The notes: a model not told the origin generated them from the sequence alone. A stretch of 64,000 nucleotides of DNA from Bacteroidota bacterium (GCA_023151185.1 JAKLJL010000001.1:868001-932000), one strand, 5' to 3'; shown: positions 7,285 through 17,144, counted from the first letter of the stretch. A program made the numbers and translations.

Positions 7285-10200
7285 TTGCTTCGTTTGATCG
7301 GGTTGCTTTTGACCTGGCTTCTTCTGCCATTTCATCATTCAGGAAGTGCACAGGATTTACAAAAATTCTCTCATGAAGAGTGGACTACCGATGACGGACT
7401 TCCGCAAAATACTGTTCTTTGCCTTCACCAAAGCCGGGATGGCTACCTGTGGCTGGGCACCTATGAAGGGCTTGTCAGGTATAACGGGCAGGAGTTTACC
7501 GTCTTTGATAAAAAAAATCTGCCGGGTCTTGAGAATAATACCATCCTGTCACTGAGTGAATCTGCAGACTCGGCCTTACTGATTGGTACCCGGACCGGTT
7601 TATACCGGTACAGAGCCGGGCAAATACTTAAAACTCCTCTTTTTGATACGCTTTCCGGTGAATTTATAAGAACCATTTTAACCGATTCTGCCGGTGATTT
7701 GTGGGTTGGGACAGACCGTGGTTTATTCAGATTTTCAGCAGGGCAGGTTCAGTTGATTGGGTCCAGTGACGGAATGACCAGTCTGACCATCACCTCTCTG
7801 ACTGAGGATCGGGCCGGGAGGCTCTGGATTGGTACGGCATCAGGATTGTTCATATATGAAAAAAACCGCCTCAAAAAAGCAGAATCCAACATCAGTGAAA
7901 AATCCCTTTACATCCGGACTCTTTTTACGGACAATGAAAATACGGTTTGGGTGGGAGCTTCGAACGGGTTACTGGCATTTTCGGATGGCCACCGGATACC
8001 TGTTCATCAGGGATTAAACCCTGAAAAACTAAATGTAAATTCAATCGTTCAGGACCAGCGTGGCAATCTCTGGTTTGGTACTGAATCTGGTGTTATTCTT
8101 TGGTCCAATTTAAAAGCCGGCAATTTTTCATCTGCAGACGGATTGTCAAATAACAAGATCAGATCTCTTCTTCAGGACAGGGAAGGAACCCTCTGGATCG
8201 GAACTAATTTCGGGTTAAATGCACTCAAAACCGGAAGGTTTACCGTTCTGACCAGCCAGAAAGGCCTTTCAGATGATTTTGTAAGGACCATTTTTCAGGA
8301 TAGCAGAAAAACAATCTGGGTCGGTACCAGTTTTGGGTTAAACCAAATTTCTTCAGGGAAAATCAGGCAGTTTCACCTGAATGATGGGTTACCGGGGTCT
8401 GAAATTACTGCATTGGCTGAGGATGAATCCGGCGGAATTTTAATCGGAACAAGCGGAAATGGTATCTCACTTTATAAGAACGGTGTTTTTAAAAACCAGA
8501 ACATCAACCACGGATTATTATCAAACACCATCCGGGCCTTTTTACCTGTTAAAGACGGCTCAGTTCTGATCGGGACAGCCCGCGGGCTCAACCTTCTTGT
8601 AAACGGCAGAATTGTTCCGTTTTCCCGTGAAACCCCTTCAAAACCCTGGTTTGTTCTCTCATTGACCCATCACACAGAAAACAGATTCTGGGCCGGAACC
8701 ACAACCGGGCTATTTCTTTGTGACTTTAACGGATCTTCAACTGAAATTTTATCCCCTGACGGAAACAGTCTCGGCACCGTGTTTTCAGTCTATCAGGATA
8801 AAGACGGCAATCTTTGGGCAGGAACTGATAATGGCCTGATTTTATACCGGTCAGGAAAAACGAAGATTTTTACCGTTCAGGACGGGTTGTACAACGATAT
8901 TGCCTTTCAGATACTGGAAAGTCAGGATGGTCACTTCTGGATGACCTGCAATAAGGGGATCTATGAAATCAGCAGGCAGGCCCTGATTGATTATACAGAT
9001 GGTAAAACCGAAAAACTTTCCTGCCGGGTTTATACCAAATCGGACGGACTCAGAACCAGCCAGTGCAACGGTTCTTCACAACCTGCAGGTGCTCTGCTTT
9101 CTGATGGCAGGATGATGTTCCCGACTGCAAGGGGCGTTGCCATTGCGGATAATTCTGAAACAACCAAAGCAAATCCGGTCCCGCCTCCGGTCGTAATCGA
9201 AAAGGTACTGGCACTGAATGAGTCAGTGAAAATGCAGGAAATTCTGAAAATGGCCCCCGGTAAACGCCGGTTTCAGTTCCACTATGCAGCTCTTACCTAT
9301 ATTGAACCGGAAAAAGTCAGGTACCGGTACAAACTTGAAGGATTTGATGAGGACTGGATTGAGGCTGGATCCCGCCGGACTGCCTTTTATACTAATTTGC
9401 CCCCCGGTGATTACACCTTCAGAGTTTTGGCAGCCAACAGTGACGGAGTATGGAATCAAACCGGTGCTTCAGTCGGTCTTTATCTTGAACCATATTACTA
9501 CCAGACTGTGTGGTTCTGGGTAATCATCGGTTCGGTTCTGGTTCTAATTTTTGTTTATTTCCACTTTTCCCGAATCAGGCAGCATCAGTTTCTTGGAAAA
9601 CAACTTCAGATTCAGGTCAAAGAAAGAACCCGTGAGCTTCAGACAGAGAAAGACCGGGCCGAAGAAGCACTTATAACAGCAGAAAAGGCCACTGCAGAGC
9701 TAAATAACCGGACTCAGGAACTCGAAAATGCCCTTATCCGGCTTAAACAAACCCAGTTTCAGTTGATTCAATCAGAGAAAATGATTTCAATTGGTCATTT
9801 AACAGCAGGTATTGCCCATGAGATCAATAATCCGATCAATTATATTTTCTCAGCACTTTCACCGTTACGGCGTGACGTTCAGCATCTACTGGATTCAATC
9901 AGCGATCTTTCCCGTCAGTTTCCTGAAAGCAGTGAAGTCATCAGACAGCTTTTATACAAACACGATTATTACGAAATTCTTTCAGAAATTCCGGTTCTGC
10001 TGAATGGAATTGAGGATGGGGCCCGCCGTACGGAAGAAATTGTCAGAAGTCTGAGGACTTATTCCCGGGTTGATGAAGAGGGACCGAAGAAAACAGATCT
10101 TTTATTTTCCCTTGAGAATACCTTGTTTTTAATGAAAAGCAGGATAGGAGAAGGGGTCAGAATTCTAAGAGAATTTGATGAAATTGATCCGGTGGACTGT

Positions 10201-10578
10201 TTTCCCGGGCAAATGAATCAGGTCTTTATGAATCTGCTGGCCAATGCTCTCGATGCTGTAAAAGGGAAGGGAGAGATCAAACTTAAAGCGTGGCAGAAAA
10301 AGGACCGTGTTTTTATTTCACTAACAGATTCAGGACCCGGTATTCCTGAAGACATTCAGAATAAGATATTTGACCCGTTTTTCTCATCCAAAGAAATTGG
10401 GACCGGTACGGGTCTTGGCCTTTTTGTTGCCTACGGTGTCATTCAAGCCCATCAGGGTACCATTACATTTTCATCCGAAAAAGGACAGGGAACAACCTTT
10501 ACTTTGTCACTACCGCTTGTTTATGCACCAGTTCTCAATCCGGACCGGAAACTGGATGCTTCGGTAAAATTACCGTAA
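7285..10578 (+). CDS. Beta-propeller/Y_Y_Y sensor histidine kinase (orphan)
   Basis: A 1097-residue membrane sensor. A signal peptide (LLLTWLLLPFHHSGSAQ) leads into about 14 propeller blades of the Reg_prop type (DGYLWLGTYEGLVRY and similar), a Y_Y_Y domain (near 678-740, YRYKLEGFDEDW), one transmembrane helix (about 742-764), a coiled coil, and a kinase core. The H-box is IAHEINNPINY with His845; the N-box (NLLANALDAV) and G-boxes (DSGPGIP, GTGTGLGL) are intact, so it should autophosphorylate. It starts at TTG, four bases after GGAGG. There is no receiver domain and no adjacent regulator. The ligand is unknown; related sensors detect carbohydrates or other extracellular compounds. The 3' end overlaps the convergent kinase gene by 44 bases. 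Confidence 0.92.
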   Translation: MLRLIGLLLTWLLLPFHHSGSAQDLQKFSHEEWTTDDGLPQNTVLCLHQSRDGYLWLGTYEGLVRYNGQEFTVFDKKNLPGLENNTILSLSESADSALLIGTRTGLYRYRAGQILKTPLFDTLSGEFIRTILTDSAGDLWVGTDRGLFRFSAGQVQLIGSSDGMTSLTITSLTEDRAGRLWIGTASGLFIYEKNRLKKAESNISEKSLYIRTLFTDNENTVWVGASNGLLAFSDGHRIPVHQGLNPEKLNVNSIVQDQRGNLWFGTESGVILWSNLKAGNFSSADGLSNNKIRSLLQDREGTLWIGTNFGLNALKTGRFTVLTSQKGLSDDFVRTIFQDSRKTIWVGTSFGLNQISSGKIRQFHLNDGLPGSEITALAEDESGGILIGTSGNGISLYKNGVFKNQNINHGLLSNTIRAFLPVKDGSVLIGTARGLNLLVNGRIVPFSRETPSKPWFVLSLTHHTENRFWAGTTTGLFLCDFNGSSTEILSPDGNSLGTVFSVYQDKDGNLWAGTDNGLILYRSGKTKIFTVQDGLYNDIAFQILESQDGHFWMTCNKGIYEISRQALIDYTDGKTEKLSCRVYTKSDGLRTSQCNGSSQPAGALLSDGRMMFPTARGVAIADNSETTKANPVPPPVVIEKVLALNESVKMQEILKMAPGKRRFQFHYAALTYIEPEKVRYRYKLEGFDEDWIEAGSRRTAFYTNLPPGDYTFRVLAANSDGVWNQTGASVGLYLEPYYYQTVWFWVIIGSVLVLIFVYFHFSRIRQHQFLGKQLQIQVKERTRELQTEKDRAEEALITAEKATAELNNRTQELENALIRLKQTQFQLIQSEKMISIGHLTAGIAHEINNPINYIFSALSPLRRDVQHLLDSISDLSRQFPESSEVIRQLLYKHDYYEILSEIPVLLNGIEDGARRTEEIVRSLRTYSRVDEEGPKKTDLLFSLENTLFLMKSRIGEGVRILREFDEIDPVDCFPGQMNQVFMNLLANALDAVKGKGEIKLKAWQKKDRVFISLTDSGPGIPEDIQNKIFDPFFSSKEIGTGTGLGLFVAYGVIQAHQGTITFSSEKGQGTTFTLSLPLVYAPVLNPDRKLDASVKLP

Positions 10579-13500
10579 AGGTGCTGCCTTCCCCCGGAAC
10601 ACTGGAAACAAGAATTTTCCCATGATGCTTCTGAATAATCTGGTAGGAGATTGAAAGTCCGAGTCCGGTTCCTTTTCCGACCGGCTTCGTGGTAAAGAAG
10701 GGATCGAAAAGGCGGGGCAAATTTTGAGGGTTAATTCCAATACCCGAATCTTTTATGGATAGTTTAATTTCCTCTTCTGTTTCGGATGTTTCAATTTCAA
10801 TGGAGCCTTTTCCCGGAATGGCCTGCATGGCATTAAGAAGAAGATTCATCATGACCTGGTTGATCTGTCCTGGAAATCCGGTCAGCAGGGAAGTATGATG
10901 AAACCGGATTGTGACTTCAATTCTCCCGGAATATTCCTTTTCGAGCAGTTTCAGTGTTATCCGCAGTCCTTCTGCCAGATCAAAAACTTTCATGTCGTTT
11001 TCATCCAGCCTTGAGAAATTCCGGAGACTTTTTACAATATCCGATGTCCGTTCAGAGCCGTTTTCAATGCCGGCAATCAGATCTGAAATCTCTTTTTTCA
11101 GTTCACCTGCCGAAACACGGTTTTCCAGTGATCTGAGCTGCGAAACCAAAGAAGCCGTTTTTTCAGGGAGTTCAATCTCCGTCAGACTCGCAGTAATCCG
11201 TTCATATTGGTTCAGGTATTCAGTCAGATCTGAGAGATCTTCTTTTAACGGGTAAATACTGGCCTGAATAAAATTCACCGGGTTATTAATCTCGTGAGCT
11301 ATTCCTGCAACGAGCGTTCCGATGGAGGCCATTTTTTCGGATTGAATCAGTTGTGCCTGCGATTGTTTTAACTGCTCATAACTTTGGGCCAGTTCAGATG
11401 TTTTTTCCTGAACCAGGAGTTCAAGCCGGATTTTCTCTTCCTGTGTTTTCCTGACCCGCCACCTGACATACCCGTAGATCAGGAGAAGGGATAACAAAAT
11501 GTAGGAAAGATAGGCGTATTTTGAATTGAACCAGGCAGGGTTAACTCTGAAAGGCAGAACTGCCGGGTCCGAAATCCGGCCGTAGATCGTTTTTGCCCTG
11601 ACTTCAAAAACATAATCGCCCGGAGGAAGGTTGGTAAATTCCTTTTTTATTTCCGGTGTCCAGGCACTCCATTCGGGGTGAAATCCGTTTAGCCGGAATT
11701 GATACTCCAGTTTTCCGTCTCCGTCAAAAGAAGGGGCTGAAAACATAAACCCTACATTTCGCTGAGCCCAGTCTAAAACCAGAGGCTCCGGTTTTAGGGG
11801 AAGCATTTGACCGTCTGATTCAGCTTTTCTTATCATGGAAGTAAAAACCGGCGGAGAATTTAAACTGATCGCCGGATTGTATCTGAAAACACCATGGTCG
11901 CCTCCAAGCCAAAAGCTGCCATCCGAAGAGGGAATTATCGCCCAGATTCCTCCCGGCGGAAGCCGGTTAAAAGGAACATCCCGGATTCTGCAGGTCTTCC
12001 CGTTAAGGGTAACCTGAAAAACGTGATAGGAATTGGTCAGCCAGAAAACAGAATCTGAAATCTGTTTCAAAATAGAAGAGGCATCAGCCAACTGGTGCGG
12101 AAAGTCAGGAAGCTGGAAAAAGCGGTTGGACTCTTTAGCGAAACGGAAAAGGCCTCTTACTGTCAGAATAACCGGCTCAGAATTGAACTCGGCTGTAAAA
12201 TTTTCAGCGGGTGGAAGTCCGTTTGACTCATTAAAAGCCAGAACTTCAGGGTTCAGAAAGTCACTACCGCTGAATTTAAAACAGTGAACCCCTTCAGTAA
12301 AGCTTCCCGTCCAGATATTCCCGGCTTTGTCTTCATGAATGGAATAGGCCCCCGAGGAAAATCCGGCAATCTTTCCTGCAAAGGTTAGGGATGCCGGGGA
12401 GCCCCTGTAGACAAAAACGCCAGTTGGAGAGCCGGTAAAAATGTAGCCCGGATGGTGTTTCGAAATCAGGATGCAGGACTGGCTTTCCCTGTTAATGATT
12501 TTGGGAATTCCGTCAGTAATCACCGCAAGCCCTTCTGAAGTTGCAGCCAGGACAGAAGACCCCAATTTGGATAGGTGCCAGACTTCTCCTCTGATCAGTG
12601 AATTTTGAGTAAAAACCAGATTCTCAGTTGTCCGGCTGGTTCCATTTTCAGAAAACCGGGCAGAGAAAAGTCCGTGCATCGTCCCGGCATACAATCTCTC
12701 CCGGTCTTCATGAAGAGACAGAACAATTCCTTTGAGCCCATTTGGTTTGGAATAAAAACTCCAGGCTGAAGGGAATTCGGCCCTGGAAATTCCCATCTCG
12801 CCGGATATCCATAATCCAGATTCAGAATCCCTGTAAACCGCATAAATAATATTGGACTGGAGACCGTTGTTTTCGGTTAAGGAAGTCAGGAAATTACCGT
12901 TCCTGTCAATCACCAGAACACCACCCCGGATGGTGGGTAAGGCATAGCCGGTTTCCCCCAATGAAGCAGACTGAAGGTAACAGGCATAATTCTTCAGATA
13001 CTCGCTTGCTTTCCCCGGGATGGAAGAAAGTAGTCCGTTTTTAAGGGTGAACAGCCCCTTCCGTTCCGAAACCAGAATCATCTCTCCGGATGCAGAACGG
13101 AAGGCAAACGGAAAATCTTCAGATTTTGCTTCCGGTGATGTGCACACGGGTCTCGGATTCATTCCTTCAAGTAAAAAAATGCCCCCGGTTTTCTCAACCA
13201 GCCAGATGGATCCATCCAGTTTGAACAGGTTCGAAAAATTACCGTTAAACGAAGTCAGGACTGATAATTTTGAATTTTTCAGGTGGAAAAGGTACCGTGA
13301 TGAGAGAAAGTAAAGAGAGGAATCCTGCCGTTCAATTTTCCAGATTTCATTGAAATCACTGAATTCCTCAGGAACCAGAAATTTCAGACTTTTAAAGACC
13401 TTTGTTCCGTTTGGAAGCTCATCAAGAAAACCAAAATCACCGGTGCTTCCGGCATAAATTTTCCCATCCGGGCCAACAGCCAAAGACCGGACCACCCCAT

Positions 13501-13735
13501 TTTCGGGAGAATCAATAAAAGACCAGACGGCTCCGTCAAATTCAAGAATACCACCCCGGTTATTCCCAAAATACATCATTCCATCCGGACCCTGAATTGA
13601 ACAGTAAGTCTGCGGATCGGCATGATAGTCGGATGGATTGAAAACACGGATAAACGGCGAGCAGTCAGCACGGAAGCTGCCGGCCATTAATCCGGCGATT
13701 ACCAAAGTGAATTTAAATAAAAATCTGGACGTCAG
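10535..13735 (-). CDS. Beta-propeller/Y_Y_Y sensor histidine kinase (orphan; probable CTG start)
   Basis: This is a second large sensor: propeller blades starting near YCSIQGPDGMMYFGNNRG, a Y_Y_Y domain (YQFRLNGFHPEWSAW), one membrane helix (YAYLSYILLSLLLIYGYV), a coiled coil and a kinase core with IAHEINNPVNF (His near 814), NLLLNAMQAI and GTGLGLSI, all intact. The first standard start is a TTG at 13705, but it cuts a signal peptide in half and has no ribosome-binding site. The CTG at 13735 lies five bases after GGAGG and restores the leader TSRFLFKFTLVIAGLMAGSF. I therefore extend to CTG; a base error hiding an ATG is the alternative. No receiver domain or neighbouring response regulator is present. 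Confidence 0.9.
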   Translation of the reverse strand: MTSRFLFKFTLVIAGLMAGSFRADCSPFIRVFNPSDYHADPQTYCSIQGPDGMMYFGNNRGGILEFDGAVWSFIDSPENGVVRSLAVGPDGKIYAGSTGDFGFLDELPNGTKVFKSLKFLVPEEFSDFNEIWKIERQDSSLYFLSSRYLFHLKNSKLSVLTSFNGNFSNLFKLDGSIWLVEKTGGIFLLEGMNPRPVCTSPEAKSEDFPFAFRSASGEMILVSERKGLFTLKNGLLSSIPGKASEYLKNYACYLQSASLGETGYALPTIRGGVLVIDRNGNFLTSLTENNGLQSNIIYAVYRDSESGLWISGEMGISRAEFPSAWSFYSKPNGLKGIVLSLHEDRERLYAGTMHGLFSARFSENGTSRTTENLVFTQNSLIRGEVWHLSKLGSSVLAATSEGLAVITDGIPKIINRESQSCILISKHHPGYIFTGSPTGVFVYRGSPASLTFAGKIAGFSSGAYSIHEDKAGNIWTGSFTEGVHCFKFSGSDFLNPEVLAFNESNGLPPAENFTAEFNSEPVILTVRGLFRFAKESNRFFQLPDFPHQLADASSILKQISDSVFWLTNSYHVFQVTLNGKTCRIRDVPFNRLPPGGIWAIIPSSDGSFWLGGDHGVFRYNPAISLNSPPVFTSMIRKAESDGQMLPLKPEPLVLDWAQRNVGFMFSAPSFDGDGKLEYQFRLNGFHPEWSAWTPEIKKEFTNLPPGDYVFEVRAKTIYGRISDPAVLPFRVNPAWFNSKYAYLSYILLSLLLIYGYVRWRVRKTQEEKIRLELLVQEKTSELAQSYEQLKQSQAQLIQSEKMASIGTLVAGIAHEINNPVNFIQASIYPLKEDLSDLTEYLNQYERITASLTEIELPEKTASLVSQLRSLENRVSAGELKKEISDLIAGIENGSERTSDIVKSLRNFSRLDENDMKVFDLAEGLRITLKLLEKEYSGRIEVTIRFHHTSLLTGFPGQINQVMMNLLLNAMQAIPGKGSIEIETSETEEEIKLSIKDSGIGINPQNLPRLFDPFFTTKPVGKGTGLGLSISYQIIQKHHGKILVSSVPGEGSTFTVILPKHPVSGPD

Positions 13736-13851
13736 AAACCCCTCCGGTACAGGAATTCAGGAATGACAATTGGCGCAAAACCTAAAGATAACATAAAAAA
13801 ACTTACCAGAGGTCAATCCGGCTTGACGGGAATCATAGAATCGGCAGGTAA

Positions 13852-13885
13852 AGGTAAAAAAAAAGCCAGTCACTGACTGGCTTTT
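13852..13885 (-). terminator. Intrinsic terminator downstream of the TPR gene
   Basis: Read on the minus strand, AAAAGCCAGT pairs perfectly with ACTGGCTTTT (13861-13870 with 13876-13885) around a five-base loop, and the T run continues past the stem. It lies 18 bases after the stop of the gene at 13904-14611 and separates that operon from the sensor kinase promoter. Confidence 0.85.
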
Positions 13886-13903
13886 GAAAATTCTGACCGG
13901 TAA

Positions 13904-14611
13904 TTATTCCGGAATTTTAGCCTTAAACAAAGTGATATACTTATCAGCTTCCTTGCCGTATGGGCTGTCTTTATATTTGTCTTTCAATTCAGTAAGGATT
14001 TCAACAGCCTCTTCATAGTCACCGGCTTCAGACAGACATAATCCAGCCAGGTGCAGGTACCGGGGTGAAAGTGCAGGGGTATCGCTCAGGGAAGCCGCTT
14101 TTTTATAAAGTCCGGCAGCTTCTTTCCATTCCTGCTTAGTTTCTTTTACCGCTGCTAAACCGGCAAAGGCGGCACTTTGCAGACCGGCATCGTCACTGCT
14201 GACTGCATCGAAGTAGGTTTCTGCATCGTCATATTTTTTAAGGTCGTAACTGAACCGGGCGGTGTAAAATTCGGCAATTGTACCGCTTGGGGTGGAACCG
14301 AATTCATCTGCAATCTGCTTTAGTCCGATAACACTGGTTTTTTCATCACCGTTGAGGGCAAGTTCAGTTTGATTGGCTTCAATCAGCGGATAAACTTTGG
14401 AAAGCAGTCCGGCAGCTTCTTTTTCATTCTGATGCTGCAGGAATAAGTACCCGGCAACACCCAGGACAACAACCAGAACGGCTGCACCGGCGATCAGGAT
14501 TTGCTTTTGAAATTTGTAGTAAACAGCCATTACCTCGCTGTAAGCAGTTACAAGCTGATCTTCTTTGATTTCTTTATGAGTTACTTTAACAGGTTTTTTC
14601 GATTTCAGCAT
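13904..14611 (-). CDS. Membrane-anchored tetratricopeptide protein (YfgM-like)
   Basis: The 235-residue protein has a basic cytoplasmic N-terminus (MLKSKKPVKVTHKEIKEDQL), a single membrane helix (about residues 39-58, ILIAGAAVLVVVLGVAGYLF) and then TPR-type helix pairs to the end (FAGLAAVKETKQEWKEAAGLY; YLHLAGLCLSEAGDYEEAVEIL). This layout, one N-terminal anchor and a periplasmic TPR domain, matches YfgM/ancillary SecYEG-translocon proteins and other envelope TPR proteins. It lies 53 bases downstream of folD on the same strand and is closed by a strong terminator, so it may be the last gene of the ymdB-folD operon. The exact role is inferred. Confidence 0.78.
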   Translation of the reverse strand: MLKSKKPVKVTHKEIKEDQLVTAYSEVMAVYYKFQKQILIAGAAVLVVVLGVAGYLFLQHQNEKEAAGLLSKVYPLIEANQTELALNGDEKTSVIGLKQIADEFGSTPSGTIAEFYTARFSYDLKKYDDAETYFDAVSSDDAGLQSAAFAGLAAVKETKQEWKEAAGLYKKAASLSDTPALSPRYLHLAGLCLSEAGDYEEAVEILTELKDKYKDSPYGKEADKYITLFKAKIPE

Positions 14612-14664
14612 ACGGTTTTTTCAGACCCTCTATCAGAGTTGGCAAAAAATGATAAGACACTAAG

Positions 14665-15549
14665 TTAATAAAAAATTTTCCCAGTTGCACTCAAAAATGT
14701 ATTTTTCATCAGCATTGCAATGGTCATGGGGCCAACACCGCCAGGAACCGGGGTAATTGCTGCGCATTTTGGTTCACATCCGGCAAAGTCGATATCGCCG
14801 GTCAGGCGGTAACCGGTTTTGGAATTTGGATCCGGAACCCGGTTAATTCCCACATCAATCAGGACAGCACCGTCCTGAATCATGTCAGCAGTAATGGACT
14901 CCGGCTTTCCGGCTGCCGCGATGAGAATGTCTGCCTGACGGGTGAACCGGGAAAGATTCTGGGTTCCGGTATGGCAAATCGTCACAGTGGCATTAGCAGA
15001 CCGTGTTTTCTGGATCAGCAGATTGGCAACCGGTTTTCCGACAATGTTGCTTCGGCCGACAACCACCACATGTTTCCCGGAAGGCAGATTCCCCGATTTT
15101 TCGAGAAGAACAAGGATTCCGGCAGGTGTACAGGGTGCAAAGCAGGGTTCGCCAATGACCAGCTTTCCGGCATTGACCGGGTGAAAACCATCTACATCTT
15201 TTCGGTAATCGATCGTCTCAATAACCTTTTTCTCACTGATATGCCCTGGTAACGGCATCTGGACAAGAATTCCGTCAATTAAGGGATCTGAGTTCAGATC
15301 CTTGATCCGGTTCAGAAGTACCTCTTCAGGAACATCGGCAGACAGCCGGTCACTGCTGCTGTAAAATCCGATTTCTTCACAAGCTTTCACCTTTGAGCCA
15401 ACATAAGCCTGTGAAGCCGGATTTTCGCCAACCAGAATCACAGCCAGACCGGGCCGGCGATGCCCGGATTGTAAAAGGCGGGTCACATCCTCTTTAAGGC
15501 CAGCACGGATTTCGGATGCAATTGATTTTCCGTCAATAATCTGTGCCAT
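14665..15549 (-). CDS. folD: Bifunctional methylenetetrahydrofolate dehydrogenase/cyclohydrolase FolD
   Basis: FolD interconverts 5,10-methylene-, methenyl- and 10-formyl-tetrahydrofolate in one-carbon metabolism. The 294-residue product has the catalytic YVGSKVKACEEIG segment (Tyr/Lys near 50-54), ILVQMPLPGHI, KDVDGFHPVNAGKL, PCTPAGI and the NADP-binding VVVVGRSNIVGKPVANLL, ending in TPVPGGVGPMTIAMLM. The length is standard. Its ATG directly abuts the ymdB stop codon with no intervening base, so the two are translationally coupled. Confidence 0.97.
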   Translation of the reverse strand: MAQIIDGKSIASEIRAGLKEDVTRLLQSGHRRPGLAVILVGENPASQAYVGSKVKACEEIGFYSSSDRLSADVPEEVLLNRIKDLNSDPLIDGILVQMPLPGHISEKKVIETIDYRKDVDGFHPVNAGKLVIGEPCFAPCTPAGILVLLEKSGNLPSGKHVVVVGRSNIVGKPVANLLIQKTRSANATVTICHTGTQNLSRFTRQADILIAAAGKPESITADMIQDGAVLIDVGINRVPDPNSKTGYRLTGDIDFAGCEPKCAAITPVPGGVGPMTIAMLMKNTFLSATGKIFY

Positions 15550-16347
15550 TCAGAACTCCGGGAAGAAAACGCGTTTAATTGAGGTGGCTTTTCCGGTTAC
15601 AGAATCGCAGGACACAACAACCGATGAAAAATGGTTGTCTTCGGTAGCCGATTCGTATTTCGATGGTGTACCGAGAACAAACCGTTTCAGTGCTGCTTCC
15701 TTTTTCATTCCGATAACTGAATCATAAGGTCCGGTCATCCCCACATCCGAAATGTAGGCGGTTCCCTCCGGAAGAATCCGTTCATCAGCAGTGGGTACGT
15801 GGGTATGAGTCCCCAGAACAGCCGTTACCTTTCCGTTAAGATACCATCCCATTGCTACTTTTTCTGCCGAGGCATCAGCATGAAAATCCACAAACACCAG
15901 CCGGGATTCCTGTTTCAGTTTTTCAACAGCCCAGTCGGCAGTTTTAAAGGGGCAGTCAATCGGGTACATGAAGGTGCGCCCCTGAAGATTCAGCACACTG
16001 ATTTTGCCTTTTCCGCCGGGAATATCAAATACGCCATACCCATATCCCGGGTTTCCTTTCGGATAGTTCAACGGCCTGAGCAACCGCTTATCAGTGGCCA
16101 TGTACGGGAAAATCTTATGTTTATCGAAAGAATGGTTACCGCCGGTAATGACATGAACGCCAGCCGTATAAAGCCGTTTGATCATGTCTTCGTTCAGCCC
16201 GCGGCCTTCATGCAGATTCTCTCCGTTTGCGATTACAAAATCAACACTATGTTTGGTGATCAGAGACGGAAGCAGTTTCTCGGCGATGTTCAATCCGGTA
16301 TCCGAAATAATGTCCCCAATCATCATCACATTCAGGGTTTGACTCAC
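15550..16347 (-). CDS. ymdB: YmdB-family metallophosphoesterase (2',3'-cyclic nucleotide phosphodiesterase type)
   Basis: The 265-residue protein shows the calcineurin-like metal ligands of the TIGR00282 family: MMIGDIISDTGL, FVIANGENLHEGRGL, VITGGNHSFD, VDFHADASAEKVAMGWYL and VLGTHTHVPTAD. Characterised YmdB hydrolyses cyclic nucleotide monophosphates and influences RNA turnover and development in Bacillus. In many genomes it is next to the rny (RNase Y) gene; no rny is present here. It overlaps the upstream membrane-protein gene by four bases and abuts folD, making one transcription unit. Confidence 0.9.
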   Translation of the reverse strand: MSQTLNVMMIGDIISDTGLNIAEKLLPSLITKHSVDFVIANGENLHEGRGLNEDMIKRLYTAGVHVITGGNHSFDKHKIFPYMATDKRLLRPLNYPKGNPGYGYGVFDIPGGKGKISVLNLQGRTFMYPIDCPFKTADWAVEKLKQESRLVFVDFHADASAEKVAMGWYLNGKVTAVLGTHTHVPTADERILPEGTAYISDVGMTGPYDSVIGMKKEAALKRFVLGTPSKYESATEDNHFSSVVVSCDSVTGKATSIKRVFFPEF

Positions 16348-17144
16348 CTGTTACTCTCTTTCTTCTTCCTGGTATTTCCTGCCGGAACCGGGTCTGACTC
16401 CAGAATTTCAGCCTGTTCCCACATCCGGTTAAATTCTGCATTCAACTGGTTGACAATTTTTTCATCATGCAATTCAAAGGCAGCCTGCGGCGTATCGCCG
16501 TGAATCAGTGGCCAGATGTACAGGACTGCCACAGAAAATCCATCCCGGATCCCCAGAAAAAAAACATTGGCCGGGACGTACTGACCTGAGGAAATCCGAA
16601 CCTGAAGCTTTTCACGGATCAGCGATTCCGGCAAAACTTCCTTCAGCCGGGCGACAAATACAGTGAGACGTTCCATGCGCCGGTTGAATTGTTTGGTTTG
16701 TTCCTCAGTTACACCCGAGAACATCAGAATCCTGACTTTCCGGATGCCGGTATCCCTGAATATTCCGGCAAAATCTGGCAGTAACTCTTCGTAAGCCAGG
16801 GTAAAGGGTGCATTGAAGAAGGAAAACTCATTTTTAAATCCTGACCAAAGCTGCTTGTTTTTAGGATTATCCTCGATCCGGATTCTGGGTCTGAGCTGTT
16901 TAGGCTCAGGGAAAAAGGAATCCAGCCGTTCCCGGTTCTGCTTTAAAATGGATTCGAGTGTATCCAGACGGGATCCCATCTGCCAGTTTTGCGCAACCAT
17001 ATAAAAAATAAATAGACAAACGATGAGGAAAAGAACAGGGAGCAGGGCAGATTCGGGCAGGATTCCCAGGGCATTGAGAACCAGTGCGGTAATGGCGCCA
17101 ATTCCCCAGATCAGGGTGGAAAGGTGTGAGATCAGCTTTTTCAT
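16344..17144 (-). CDS. Hypothetical protein with two N-terminal membrane helices
   Basis: The 266-residue product has two hydrophobic segments near the N-terminus (LIWGIGAITALVLNALGIL and LLPVLFLIVCLFIFYMVA), a short coiled coil (LDTLESILKQNRERLDSFF), and a soluble C-terminal region with no motif I recognise. That region ends in a very basic tail (NTRKKKESNR). Its stop overlaps the ymdB start by four bases, so the two are probably co-translated. It lies 12 bases downstream of the DUF192 gene. No function can be assigned. Confidence 0.75.
   Translation of the reverse strand: MKKLISHLSTLIWGIGAITALVLNALGILPESALLPVLFLIVCLFIFYMVAQNWQMGSRLDTLESILKQNRERLDSFFPEPKQLRPRIRIEDNPKNKQLWSGFKNEFSFFNAPFTLAYEELLPDFAGIFRDTGIRKVRILMFSGVTEEQTKQFNRRMERLTVFVARLKEVLPESLIREKLQVRISSGQYVPANVFFLGIRDGFSVAVLYIWPLIHGDTPQAAFELHDEKIVNQLNAEFNRMWEQAEILESDPVPAGNTRKKKESNR

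Noticed and set aside
15799-16503. Long plus-strand open frame (234 codons) opposite ymdB
   Set aside because: It is antisense to a clearly conserved metallophosphoesterase and shows no family motif or ribosome-binding site; a shadow of the real gene.
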